DNA from: Nocardioides dokdonensis FR1436 | GTDB lineage: Bacteria > Actinomycetota > Actinomycetes > Propionibacteriales > Nocardioidaceae | Length of the DNA stretch: 64,000 nucleotides | Assembly (NCBI RefSeq): GCF_001653335.1 | Contig: NZ_CP015079.1 | Location: forward strand, 3,906,001 to 3,970,000 | Direction of reading: 5' to 3' | Shown: positions 1 through 8,765 of the stretch, piece by piece | How the letters are laid out: each line of letters begins with the position of its first letter | How positions within the stretch are numbered: the stretch's first letter is position 1 | Translations under genes and position numbers: made by a program | The notes under the pieces: model-generated | Told to the model about the DNA's origin: nothing | Database searches by the model: none | Seen by the model: the letters and a program-made list of their open reading frames with translations, nothing else

Positions 1-1
1 C

Positions 2-664
2 TCCAGCGAGCAGCACCCCGACGGCGAGAACGTGATCTTCTACGTCACCGTCTACAACGAGCCGACCCCGCAGCCGCGCGAGCCCGACGACGTCGACGTC
101 GAGGGCATCCTCAAGGGCGTGCACAAGGTCTCCACCGCCGAGGGCGAGGGACCGCGGGTGCAGCTGATGGCCTCCGGCATCGGCTTCCCCTGGGTCGAGC
201 GGGCGCGCGAGATGCTCGCCGAGGAGTGGGGTGTGCAGGCCGACACGTGGTCGGTGACCTCCTGGAACGAGCTGGCCCGCGAGGCCGTGGCCGCCGAGGA
301 GCACAACCTCCTCAACCCCGGAGCCGAGCCGCGCACGCCGTGGGTCAGCACCAAGCTCGGGGGCCATGACGGGCCGTTCATCGCGGTCAGCGACTACATG
401 ACGGCCGTGCCGATGCAGATCGCGCGCTGGGTGCCCGGTGACTTCTGCGTGCTGGGCGCCGACGGCTTCGGCTTCGCCGACACCCGGCCGGCGGCTCGAC
501 GGTTCTTCAACATCGACGCCGAGTCCGTCGTGGTGCGCGCACTCCAGGCCCTCGCCGACGCCGGCGAGATCGACCCCGCCCAGGTCGTCAAGGCCTTCGA
601 GCAGTACCGCATCGACGACCCCACCGCCGTGAGCGGGGTCGAGCAGGAGGGCGGCGACGCCTGA
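2..664 (+). CDS. aceE: Pyruvate dehydrogenase E1 component, C-terminal part
   Basis: This is the last 220 residues of a homodimeric pyruvate dehydrogenase E1, the thiamine-diphosphate enzyme that decarboxylates pyruvate and hands acetyl groups to the E2 lipoyl domain, giving acetyl-CoA. The reading frame is open to the left window edge, so the thiamine-binding N-terminal and middle domains lie outside. The visible part begins with the VIFYVTVYNEP stretch and carries the transketolase-type C-terminal domain (WSVTSWNELAREA, ISDYM-like VSDYM, LGADGFGFADTR), all typical of AceE. The gene ends 16 bases from the convergent hydrolase stop and shares a hairpin terminator with it. Making acetyl-CoA beside the fatty-acid genes fits metabolically, but a shared operon is not shown. 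Confidence 0.93.
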   Translation, partial: SSEQHPDGENVIFYVTVYNEPTPQPREPDDVDVEGILKGVHKVSTAEGEGPRVQLMASGIGFPWVERAREMLAEEWGVQADTWSVTSWNELAREAVAAEEHNLLNPGAEPRTPWVSTKLGGHDGPFIAVSDYMTAVPMQIARWVPGDFCVLGADGFGFADTRPAARRFFNIDAESVVVRALQALADAGEIDPAQVVKAFEQYRIDDPTAVSGVEQEGGDA

Positions 665-668
665 GGCG

Positions 669-695
669 TGCGCCGGGCGTCACGCGCCCGGCGCA
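669..695. terminator. Bidirectional hairpin terminator between aceE and hydrolase
   Basis: An 11-bp perfect inverted repeat (669-679 with 685-695) closes a 5-base loop. The minus-strand hydrolase stop codon (680-682) lies in the loop, and the aceE stop is 4 bases before the stem. No T-run follows on either side, as is common for GC-rich actinobacterial hairpins, so termination is inferred from position and stem strength. Confidence 0.6.
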
Positions 696-1645
696 GCCTC
701 GGCGAGCTGCAGCGCAGGCGCGGCGGGGGCCACGGCTCCGGTCGGCGCCTGCGCGAGCAGTCGACGCCAGCGGGAGCGCGAGTAGCTCGCGGGCTGGGTG
801 CGGCGCACGAAGTCGTGCACGATCTTGGCGAAGCGCTCGGGGTGGTCCTTGTGCGGGAAGTGGCCGCTGTTGGGGATCACCTCGACACGCGCCCCCGGCG
901 CCAGCGCGGCGGCGTTGTTGGCGTGCCGCACCGGGATGACCTGGTCGTTGCGGCCCCACACCACGCACATCGGCATGGCCTGGGTCAGGTAGGCCCGGTC
1001 GGCCATCGTGACGATCTGGCCCTTCCAGTCCACGACGGCGCTCACGACGTGCCGGATGGCCGCGCGCGCGTGCGGGTCCTTGAAGGAGTCGTAGATGTCG
1101 GCGACCTCTCCCAGGTCGCGGGTCGCGGACGTCGGCAGGGCGGCCAGCCGGCGCAGGCCGGCGACGCCGAGGTGGCGCACGCCGGGCAGCGTGAGCAACC
1201 CCATGGCCTGGTGGAAGCCCGGCGTGGTGATCGCGCGGATGGCCGGCGAGACCTCGGGGCCCAGGCCACCGGACGCGACCAGGACGAGCCGTTCGGTGCG
1301 CTCGGGGAACTGGTAGGCGAACTGCATGGCGATGCCGCCGCCGAAGCTGTGCCCCACGACGGTGACCTTGTCGACGCCCAGCACCGTGAGCAGGTCACGC
1401 ATGCCGTTCGCGTAGCCGCCGACGCTGTAGTCGGCGCGCGGCTTGTCCGAGAGCCCGTGCCCGAGCAGGTCGGGAGCGAGGACGGTGTAGCGGCGGGCCA
1501 GCGCGTCGATGACCGGCGACCAGGTCGTGTGGTCGCACCCGAGACCGTGCAGGAGCAGCAGGACGGGGCCCTGGCCCACCTTGACGTAGGCACGGCGGTG
1601 CCCGTGCACGGTGGCGTACTGGACGTCATGACGGCTGGGGGGCAC
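680..1645 (-). CDS. Alpha/beta-fold hydrolase
   Basis: This is a 321-residue alpha/beta hydrolase of the esterase/epoxide-hydrolase-like group. The oxyanion motif LLLLHGLG is near residue 30, the nucleophile elbow GHSFGGG places Ser100, the acid lies in WGRNDQVIP, and the catalytic His lies in NSGHFPHKDHPERF near the C terminus. I chose the GTG start at 1645 because AGGAGG sits 4 bases before it. An in-frame ATG at 1669 would add eight residues but has no Shine-Dalgarno. The gene is divergent from fasR and convergent with aceE. The substrate cannot be told from sequence. It has no signal peptide, so it is probably cytoplasmic. Confidence 0.85.
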   Translation of the reverse strand: MPPSRHDVQYATVHGHRRAYVKVGQGPVLLLLHGLGCDHTTWSPVIDALARRYTVLAPDLLGHGLSDKPRADYSVGGYANGMRDLLTVLGVDKVTVVGHSFGGGIAMQFAYQFPERTERLVLVASGGLGPEVSPAIRAITTPGFHQAMGLLTLPGVRHLGVAGLRRLAALPTSATRDLGEVADIYDSFKDPHARAAIRHVVSAVVDWKGQIVTMADRAYLTQAMPMCVVWGRNDQVIPVRHANNAAALAPGARVEVIPNSGHFPHKDHPERFAKIVHDFVRRTQPASYSRSRWRRLLAQAPTGAVAPAAPALQLAEAAPGA

Positions 1646-1774
1646 CGTTCCTCCTGTCGTGGCGAGCATCGTGACCGGGTCACCATGTCGCAGAATCTCG
1701 TTGCAGGTAAGGCTTCCCGCGGTTATCGGCCCCAAACTTGACCTTCGGCGACCCGCTCCGGGGCCGCCGCCGAC

Positions 1775-1780
1775 TAACCT
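1775..1780 (+). promoter_or_regulatory. -10 element (TAACCT) of leaderless fasR
   Basis: TAACCT ends 6 bases before the fasR GTG, so transcription should begin at or next to the start codon. There is no Shine-Dalgarno before this GTG. The same layout recurs at many genes of this window. Confidence 0.5.
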
Positions 1781-1786
1781 GGCCAC

Positions 1787-2980
1787 GTGGCCGGTCCTGC
1801 TCCTGCGTCGCGCACCCGCGCCGCCCAGACGCTCCTGCGCTCGACGGGCGCGCTGAGCACCGCGGCCACGGGGCGCATGGAGACCACGCTGCCGTGGTTC
1901 CGTGACCTGGCGGCGGAGCACCGTTCGTGGGTCGGGCTGATCGTGCAGGCCGGCGTGCGCCACTTCGTGGGCTGGTACGCCGAGGACGGTGACAGCATCC
2001 CGTCCGGCGAGAGCGCCCTGGCCTCCTCGGTGTTCGGGGCCGCGCCTCGTGCACTGGCCGGCGTGATCAGCCTGCAGCAGACCGTCGACCTGGTCCGGCT
2101 CACGATCGAGGTCATCGAGACCAGTGTGGACTCGCTCATCGAGCCCGAGGACGCCGCCCAGGTCCACGGCGCGGTGCTGCGCTACGCCCGCGAGGTGGCC
2201 TTCGCCACCGCGCAGGTCTACGCGCGGGCCGCCGAGTCCCGCGGCGCCTGGGACGCCCGCCTGGAGGCGCTCGTCGTCGACGCCGTGCTGCGGGCCGAGG
2301 CCGACGAGACGATCGCCTCGCGCGCCAGCGCCCTGGGCTGGCGCGGTCGCGGACGGGTGGTCGTGGTGCTGGGCGGCGTACCGGCGCGGCGCACCGAGAC
2401 CGACCTGTTCGAGGAGGCCCGCCGGATGGCGCACGCCGCGGGCATGGACGCCCTGGGAGCCGTGCAGGGTGACCGCCTGGTCCTGCTGCTGGGCGGCGTG
2501 GACGACCCGCGGGCCGCCGCCGAGAACGTCCTGGACGTGTTCGGCGACGGTCCGGTGGTCGTGGGACCGGTCGCCGACGGGCTGGCCGACGCGCACCTCT
2601 CCGCCCGGGCGGCCGTCTCCGCCCACCGGGTCGCGGCCGGGTGGCCCGGCGCGCCCCGCCCGGTGCGCACCGATGAGCTGCTCCCCGAGCGGGTCCTGGG
2701 CGGCGACGGCCACGCGCGTCGCCACCTCGTCGAGGAGGTCTACGTGCCGCTGCTGCGCTCGCGCGGCACCCTGACGGACACGTTGACCGGGTACTTCGAG
2801 TCCGGCACCTCGATCGAGGCCACGGCCCGCGCCCTGTACGTGCACGCCAACACGGTGCGCTACCGGTTGCGCCAGGTCAGCGATCTCGTCGGCCTGGACC
2901 CCACGGTGGGTCGTGATGCGTTCACGCTGCAGATCGCGCTGGTCCTCGGCCGCCAGTCCGGACGCTCCGCCCACGGATAG
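1787..2980 (+). CDS. fasR: PucR-family regulator, FasR-like activator of fatty-acid synthesis genes
   Basis: This 397-residue protein ends in the PucR-type helix-turn-helix (YFESGTSIEATARALYVHAN followed by TVRYRL, residues about 330-390) with a GGDEF-like degenerate middle region before it. FasR of Streptomyces coelicolor, a PucR-type protein, lies directly upstream of fabD-fabH-acpP-fabF and activates that operon. The same gene order here supports the name. The start is GTG at 1787, 6 bases after a TAACCT box, so the message is probably leaderless. The stop lies 17 bases before a 19-bp palindrome in the fasR-fabD gap that is a candidate binding site. Its effector, probably an acyl-CoA or other lipid signal, is not visible from sequence. 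Confidence 0.85.
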   Translation: MAGPAPASRTRAAQTLLRSTGALSTAATGRMETTLPWFRDLAAEHRSWVGLIVQAGVRHFVGWYAEDGDSIPSGESALASSVFGAAPRALAGVISLQQTVDLVRLTIEVIETSVDSLIEPEDAAQVHGAVLRYAREVAFATAQVYARAAESRGAWDARLEALVVDAVLRAEADETIASRASALGWRGRGRVVVVLGGVPARRTETDLFEEARRMAHAAGMDALGAVQGDRLVLLLGGVDDPRAAAENVLDVFGDGPVVVGPVADGLADAHLSARAAVSAHRVAAGWPGAPRPVRTDELLPERVLGGDGHARRHLVEEVYVPLLRSRGTLTDTLTGYFESGTSIEATARALYVHANTVRYRLRQVSDLVGLDPTVGRDAFTLQIALVLGRQSGRSAHG

Positions 2981-2997
2981 GTCGCCGGTCCGGGACA

Positions 2998-3016
2998 TTT
3001 GTGGGAAACCCACAAA
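2998..3016. promoter_or_regulatory. 19-bp palindrome between fasR and fabD, candidate FasR operator
   Basis: TTTGTGGGAAACCCACAAA is a perfect 8+3+8 inverted repeat, 67 bases before the fabD start and 18 bases after fasR. It is AT-richer than its surroundings and has no T-tract, which fits an operator better than a terminator. A weaker repeat (TTCGT-GA-ACGAA, 3018-3029) follows at once. Confidence 0.5.
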
Positions 3017-3082
3017 GTTCGTGAACGAATCATGGCCGTCAGCACCCCGGGGTGGAGAGACCGGCTGAGGCACAGTGGAGTC

Positions 3083-4267
3083 GTGCTCGTCATCGTCGCT
3101 CCCGGTCAGGGAGCCCAGTCCCCCGGTTTCCTCACCCCCTGGCTCGAGGACCCGGCCTTCGCCCGGCGCTTCGAGTGGCTCTCCACGGTCGCCGGGCTGG
3201 ACCTCGTCCACTACGGCACCCGGGCCGACGCCGACGCGATCCGGGCGACCGAGGTGGCCCAGCCGCTGCTGGTCGCCACGGGTCTGGTCGCCGCACTGCA
3301 GCTCTTCCCGCACCCCGGGGACGCCTTCGAGCGGATCGGCGCAGTCGCCGGCCACAGCGTCGGGGAGATCGGCGCCGCCGCCGGCGCCCGCGTCATCACC
3401 GCCGAGCAGGCGATGGTGCTGGTGCGCGAGCGCGGCCTGGCCATGTCCCGCGCCGCCGCCATCACCCCGACCGGCATGACCGCCGTGCTGGGCGGCGACC
3501 GCGAGGAGGTCCTGGCCCGGATCGCCGAGCACGACCTCACCGCCGCCAACGACAACGGCCCCGGCCAGGTCGTGGCCGCCGGGACGCTCGAGCAGCTCGC
3601 CGCCTTCCAGGCCGACGCGCCCACCAAGGCCCGCCTGGTGCCGCTGCCGGTCGCCGGCGCCTTCCACACCCAGCACATGGAGCCGGCCGTGGCGCACCTC
3701 GGCGCCCTCGCCGGGTCGGTCTCGACCCACGACCCGCGCACCCGCGTCATCTCCAACCGCGACGGGCAGGTGGTGCACGACGGCCGCGAGGTCCTGCGGC
3801 GCATCGTGGGCCAGATCGCGCACCCGGTGCGGTGGGACCTGTGCCTCGAGGCCATGGAGGACCTCGGCGTGACCGGCATCCTCGAGATGCCGCCCGCCGG
3901 CACCCTGACCGGCATCGCGAAGCGTGCCCTCAAGGGCGTGGAGACCTTCGCCCTGAAGACCCCTGACCAGCTCGACGACGCACGCGACTTCTGCGACAAG
4001 CACGGTGAGTCCGCCGGGCTGAACCTCACCCCGACGTGGCGGATGGTGGTGTCGCCGGGCAAGGGCACCTTCCACCGCTCGGAGCAGGCCGCCGCCAGCA
4101 CGGTCCTCGACGCCGGCGCGGTGGTCGGCGACGTCGCCAGCACCCGCGACCGCGTGAGCGTCACCGCCGCGCACGGAGGCCAGGTGGTCGAGTGGCTCGT
4201 CGAGGACGGCGACCTCGTCTCCCCCGGCCAGCCGCTGCTGCGCCTGCACCCCGAGGGAGCCGCCTGA
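3083..4267 (+). CDS. fabD: Malonyl-CoA:ACP transacylase with a half-lipoyl C-terminal tail
   Basis: FabD moves malonyl groups from CoA to acyl carrier protein, the committing step of chain elongation. The N terminus MLVIVAPGQGAQSPGF is the family signature, GHSVG gives the nucleophile Ser92, and AFHTQHM gives His195. The usual FabD is about 310 residues; this one has 394. The extra C-terminal 85 residues end in a segment (GGQVVEWLVEDGDLVSPGQP, about residues 364-383) that resembles the second hairpin of a biotinyl/lipoyl domain but lacks the modifiable lysine motif. I chose GTG 3083 because the family motif begins there; the longer frame to 2999 runs back through the palindrome. The stop overlaps the fabH ATG by one base. 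Confidence 0.95.
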   Translation: MLVIVAPGQGAQSPGFLTPWLEDPAFARRFEWLSTVAGLDLVHYGTRADADAIRATEVAQPLLVATGLVAALQLFPHPGDAFERIGAVAGHSVGEIGAAAGARVITAEQAMVLVRERGLAMSRAAAITPTGMTAVLGGDREEVLARIAEHDLTAANDNGPGQVVAAGTLEQLAAFQADAPTKARLVPLPVAGAFHTQHMEPAVAHLGALAGSVSTHDPRTRVISNRDGQVVHDGREVLRRIVGQIAHPVRWDLCLEAMEDLGVTGILEMPPAGTLTGIAKRALKGVETFALKTPDQLDDARDFCDKHGESAGLNLTPTWRMVVSPGKGTFHRSEQAAASTVLDAGAVVGDVASTRDRVSVTAAHGGQVVEWLVEDGDLVSPGQPLLRLHPEGAA

Positions 4268-5268
4268 TGACCGCGATCCAGGCCTCCACCGGCGCACCGC
4301 ACGCCCGCATCCTCGGGATCGGTGCCTACCGGCCGTCCCGCGTGGTCCCGAACTCCGAGGTCATCGAGGGCATCGACTCCACCGACGAGTGGATCCGCCA
4401 GCGCTCCGGCATCGAGGAGCGCCGCTGGGCCACCGACGAGGAGACGCTGCGGATGATGACGGTCGCCGCATGCCGACAGGCCCTGGAGCGCTCGGGCGTC
4501 GAGGCCGCGCAGGTCGACGTCGTCGTCGTCGCCACCGTCAGCCACCTCATGCAGACCCCGGCCCTGGCCACCCTCGTCGCCCACGACCTCGGCACCGACC
4601 ACGCAGCGGCCTTCGACATCTCCGCCGCCTGCGCCGGCTTCTGCCACGCCATGTCGTTGGCCGCCGACATGGTGCGGGGCGGCAGCGCCCGGCACGTGCT
4701 GGTGGTCGGGGCCGAACGGCTCTCGGAGCAGACCGACCCCACCGACCGCGGCACCGCCTTCATCTTCGCCGACGGTGCCGGCGCGGCCGTGGTGGGCCCG
4801 AGCGAGGAGCCCGGCATCGGACCGGTCGTCTGGGGCTCCGACGGCGAGCAGTACGACCTGATCCGCTCCCGCGAGGACTGGCGCGACGTGCTGGCCTCCG
4901 ACGAGCCCCGGATGCCGTACCTGGTGATGCAGGGCAACAGCGTCTTCCGCTGGGCGTCCTTCCAGATGGCCAAGACCGGCCTCGAGGCGCTCGACCGGGC
5001 CGGTCTGGGGGTCGAGGACCTCGACTGCTTCGTGCCGCACCAGGCCAACAACCGGATCACCGACACGATGGCGCGCGCCATGAAGCTGCCCGACACGGTG
5101 GCCATCGCCCGCGACATCGTCCACCAGGGCAACACCTCGGCAGCCTCGGTCCCGCTGGCCCTGGACCGGATGATCGCCGACGGCGAGGCCCGTTCCGGTG
5201 ACACCGCGCTCCTCATCGCCTTCGGCGCCGGCCTGGCGTACGCCGCCCAGGTCGTCGTCCTGCCCTGA
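4267..5268 (+). CDS. fabH: 3-oxoacyl-ACP synthase III
   Basis: FabH condenses an acyl-CoA starter with malonyl-ACP to begin fatty-acid chains; in Gram-positives it usually prefers branched starters. The protein has 333 residues, normal for the family. The thiolase-fold catalytic triad is present: Cys122 in SAACAGF, His in FVPHQANNRI and Asn in HQGNTSAAS. The ATG overlaps the fabD stop (TGATG), so the two are translationally coupled in the fas operon. Starter specificity cannot be read safely from sequence. Confidence 0.95.
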   Translation: MTAIQASTGAPHARILGIGAYRPSRVVPNSEVIEGIDSTDEWIRQRSGIEERRWATDEETLRMMTVAACRQALERSGVEAAQVDVVVVATVSHLMQTPALATLVAHDLGTDHAAAFDISAACAGFCHAMSLAADMVRGGSARHVLVVGAERLSEQTDPTDRGTAFIFADGAGAAVVGPSEEPGIGPVVWGSDGEQYDLIRSREDWRDVLASDEPRMPYLVMQGNSVFRWASFQMAKTGLEALDRAGLGVEDLDCFVPHQANNRITDTMARAMKLPDTVAIARDIVHQGNTSAASVPLALDRMIADGEARSGDTALLIAFGAGLAYAAQVVVLP

Positions 5269-5348
5269 GCCACCCGGCTCGAGCACCACCCGCACGACCC
5301 GCACGACCCGCCGCAGCACACCCACGAGAAACAGGAGACAGCCGACAC

Positions 5349-5594
5349 ATGGCCACCACCGAAGAGATCCGCACCGACCTCGCCGAGATCGTCAACGAGG
5401 TCGCCGGCGTCGACACCAGCGACGTCCAGCTCGACAAGTCCTTCGTCGACGACCTGGACGTCGACTCGCTGTCGATGGTCGAGGTCGTCGTGGCCGCCGA
5501 GGAGAAGTTCGGGGTCTCGATCCCCGACGACGAGGTCAAGAACCTCAAGACCGTCGGCGACGCCGTCGCGTTCATCGAGCGCGCCCAGGCCTGA
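5349..5594 (+). CDS. acpP: Acyl carrier protein
   Basis: This is an 81-residue acidic acyl carrier protein. The phosphopantetheine attachment site is Ser40 in DVDSLSMVE, the standard DSL motif. It carries growing acyl chains among FabD, FabH and FabF. AGGAG (5333-5337) precedes the ATG by 11 bases. The gene sits between fabH (80-base gap) and fabF (91-base gap), and the second gap holds a 14-bp perfect hairpin that could raise ACP output over the downstream enzymes. Confidence 0.96.
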   Translation: MATTEEIRTDLAEIVNEVAGVDTSDVQLDKSFVDDLDVDSLSMVEVVVAAEEKFGVSIPDDEVKNLKTVGDAVAFIERAQA

Positions 5595-5600
5595 GCCTGA

Positions 5601-5631
5601 TCGTCGGCGGCCGCTGCGCGGCCGCCGACGA
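5601..5631 (+). promoter_or_regulatory. Intercistronic 14-bp hairpin after acpP
   Basis: A perfect 14-bp inverted repeat (5601-5614 with 5618-5631) has a 3-base loop and starts 6 bases after the acpP stop. No T-tract follows and fabF continues on the same strand. I therefore read it as a partial terminator or an mRNA 3'-end stabiliser that lets acpP be expressed above fabF and the carboxylase. Confidence 0.6.
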
Positions 5632-5685
5632 CCCACTCTCCACCCCCGCACCCGCCTCCGCCCTCCCACGTAAGGACACCCACGC

Positions 5686-6927
<1,242 letters not shown>

Positions 6928-6947
6928 GACCAGGAGACCACCCTCAC

Positions 6948-8384
6948 GTGACCACCGCCCCCGCCCCGGCCAAGCCCCAGAAGCTCCCCCGCGAGCAGGA
7001 CCCGCGCAACCCCCTGCACCGGCTGCGGGCGCTGCTCGACGAGGGCTCGATGGAGCTCATCACCCCCGATGACGACTCGGGCATGCTCGCGGCGGTCGGC
7101 ACGGTCGAGGGCACGCCGGTCGTGACCTTCTGCTCCGACGCCACGGTCATGGGTGGGGCCATGGGCGACCACGGGTGCCGCGTCGTGGTCGACGCCTACC
7201 ACCGCGCCCTCACCGACCGCGTCCCGATCATCGGGCTGTGGCACTCCGGCGGGGCCCGGCTGGCGGAGGGCGTCCTGAGCCTGCACGCCGTGGGCAGGAT
7301 CTTCCAGGTGATGACCCAGGCCTCGGGCCGCATCCCCCAGGTCTCGGTGGTCCTCGGACCGGCGGCCGGGGGCGCGGCGTACGGCCCGGCGCTCACCGAC
7401 GTGGTCATCCTGGGACCCGAGGGACGCATCTTCGTCACCGGGCCCGACGTCGTGCGCTCGGTGACCGGCGAGGACGTCGACATGCTGCGCCTGGGCGGCC
7501 CCGAGCCGCACGGGCGACGCTCGGGCGTGGTGCACGTGCTGACCGACTCCGAGGAGGAGGCGCTCCAGCGGGCGCGCACCATCGCCACCCTGCTCGGCGC
7601 CCAGGGCAGCCTGCGCGTCGCCGACGTGGAGGACCGCGACCTGGCCGCGGTGCTGCCCGAGTCGAAGAAGCGCGCCTACGACGTCCACCCGCTCGTCGAG
7701 CAGGTGCTCGACGAGGGCACCGGGCAGGAGCTGCACGCCCGGTGGGCCCCCAACATCGTCACCGCCCTGGGCCGCTTCGGCGGTCGCACCGTGGGCGTGG
7801 TGGCCAACAACCCCCTGCGCCTGGGCGGTTGCCTGGACTCGCTCTCGGCCGAGAAGGCCAGCCGGTTCGTGCGGATGTGCGACGCGTTCGGCATCCCGCT
7901 CATCGTGCTGGTCGACGTGCCCGGCTACCTGCCCGGCGTCGGCCAGGAGTGGGACGGCGTCGTACGACGCGGCGCGAAGCTGCTGCACGCCTTCGGGGAG
8001 TGCGTGGTGCCGCGTGTGACGCTGGTGACCCGCAAGACCTACGGCGGCGCCTACATCGCCATGAACGCACGCTCGCTCGGCGCCACCAAGGTCTTCGCCT
8101 GGCCCGGTGCCGAGGTCGCGGTGATGGGAGCGGTGGCCGCCATCCGCATCCTGCACCGCCGCAAGCTGGCCGAGGTGTCCCCCGAGATCCGCCCTCAGCT
8201 CGAGGCCGAGCTGGCCGCGGAGCACGAGCGGATCGCGGGCGGCGTGGACAAGGCGGTCGAGATCGGCGTGGTGGACGAGGTCGTCGAGCCGTCGGCGACC
8301 CGCTCGGCGATCGCACGGGCCTTCGACGACGAGGTGCAGAGCGTCGGGGTGCGCCGGGGCGCGCACGGCAACATCCCACTCTGA
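6948..8384 (+). CDS. accD: Acyl-CoA carboxylase beta (carboxyltransferase) subunit
   Basis: This is a 478-residue carboxyltransferase of the PccB/AccD type, which moves CO2 from biotin on an AccA-type alpha subunit to acetyl- or propionyl-CoA. Crotonase-fold halves are seen as GLWHSGGARLAEGV with VLGPAAGGAAYGPAL (N half) and LVDVPGYLPGVGQEWDGVVR with VTRKTYGGAYIAMN (C half). The GTG start has AGGAG 11 bases upstream. It lies 20 bases after fabF, so it should provide malonyl-CoA for the same pathway. The biotin-bearing subunit is not in the window. Acetyl versus propionyl preference is undecided. Confidence 0.88.
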   Translation: MTTAPAPAKPQKLPREQDPRNPLHRLRALLDEGSMELITPDDDSGMLAAVGTVEGTPVVTFCSDATVMGGAMGDHGCRVVVDAYHRALTDRVPIIGLWHSGGARLAEGVLSLHAVGRIFQVMTQASGRIPQVSVVLGPAAGGAAYGPALTDVVILGPEGRIFVTGPDVVRSVTGEDVDMLRLGGPEPHGRRSGVVHVLTDSEEEALQRARTIATLLGAQGSLRVADVEDRDLAAVLPESKKRAYDVHPLVEQVLDEGTGQELHARWAPNIVTALGRFGGRTVGVVANNPLRLGGCLDSLSAEKASRFVRMCDAFGIPLIVLVDVPGYLPGVGQEWDGVVRRGAKLLHAFGECVVPRVTLVTRKTYGGAYIAMNARSLGATKVFAWPGAEVAVMGAVAAIRILHRRKLAEVSPEIRPQLEAELAAEHERIAGGVDKAVEIGVVDEVVEPSATRSAIARAFDDEVQSVGVRRGAHGNIPL

Positions 8385-8424
8385 CCGGGTAGGTACTTCT
8401 TGCGGACGCCGGATCCGTCGAGCC

Positions 8425-8742
8425 TCAGACGGTCGGCGCGCGCGGCCGCGCCGTAGCCGGGAGGACCGAAGGGTCCTTGACATGCATCCGCTCCGCGGAG
8501 ACCTTGCGCTGTCCGACCGTTCGGTACTTCCGACTACGAACCCCGTCCTCGGCGTCGAAGAGGATGCAACGAGCTCGGCCCGCGCTGATGTGCCGGTCTG
8601 CACGCCGTCGCTGCCAAGGATGTCCCACGTACCGCTCGTAAACCGCCCCGAAGGCCTCGACACCGATCTCGAACGTCGTCCCACGCGACCCGACGGGGCC
8701 TCGAGGTCGTCGTTGGTGCCGGCCCCCGTGCGGGGCCGGCAC
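8425..8742 (-). CDS. Doubtful ORF in a compositionally odd gap
   Basis: The 381-base gap between the carboxylase and DUF3145 genes holds one minus-strand frame of 105 codons that I do not recognise. Its third codon positions are less G/C-biased than in every flanking gene, the first codons overlap the DUF3145 terminator hairpin, and no good Shine-Dalgarno is seen. The translated middle (FEIGVEAFGAVYERYVGHPW) is not obviously low-complexity. It may be a decayed gene, acquired DNA or non-coding. I list it so the gap is not left undescribed. Confidence 0.2.
   Translation of the reverse strand: MPAPHGGRHQRRPRGPVGSRGTTFEIGVEAFGAVYERYVGHPWQRRRADRHISAGRARCILFDAEDGVRSRKYRTVGQRKVSAERMHVKDPSVLPATARPRAPTV
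8716..8742 (-). terminator. Hairpin terminator of the DUF3145 gene
   Basis: An 11-bp perfect GC-rich inverted repeat (8716-8726 with 8732-8742) with a 5-base loop lies 23 bases beyond the DUF3145 stop on the minus strand. No T-tract follows. Confidence 0.6.
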
Positions 8743-8765
8743 GTCGTCTCAGGGCAGCCGTGCGG

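Noticed and set aside
3083..4267. Frameshift explaining the long FabD
   Set aside because: The extra 85 residues are in frame, keep the high-GC codon bias, and end one base into fabH, so they are a real extension.
680..4297. Giant minus-strand frame spanning hydrolase, fasR and fabD
   Set aside because: Only the 680-1645 part shows a family; the rest is an Arg/Gly/Ala-rich antisense shadow of fasR and fabD created by high GC.
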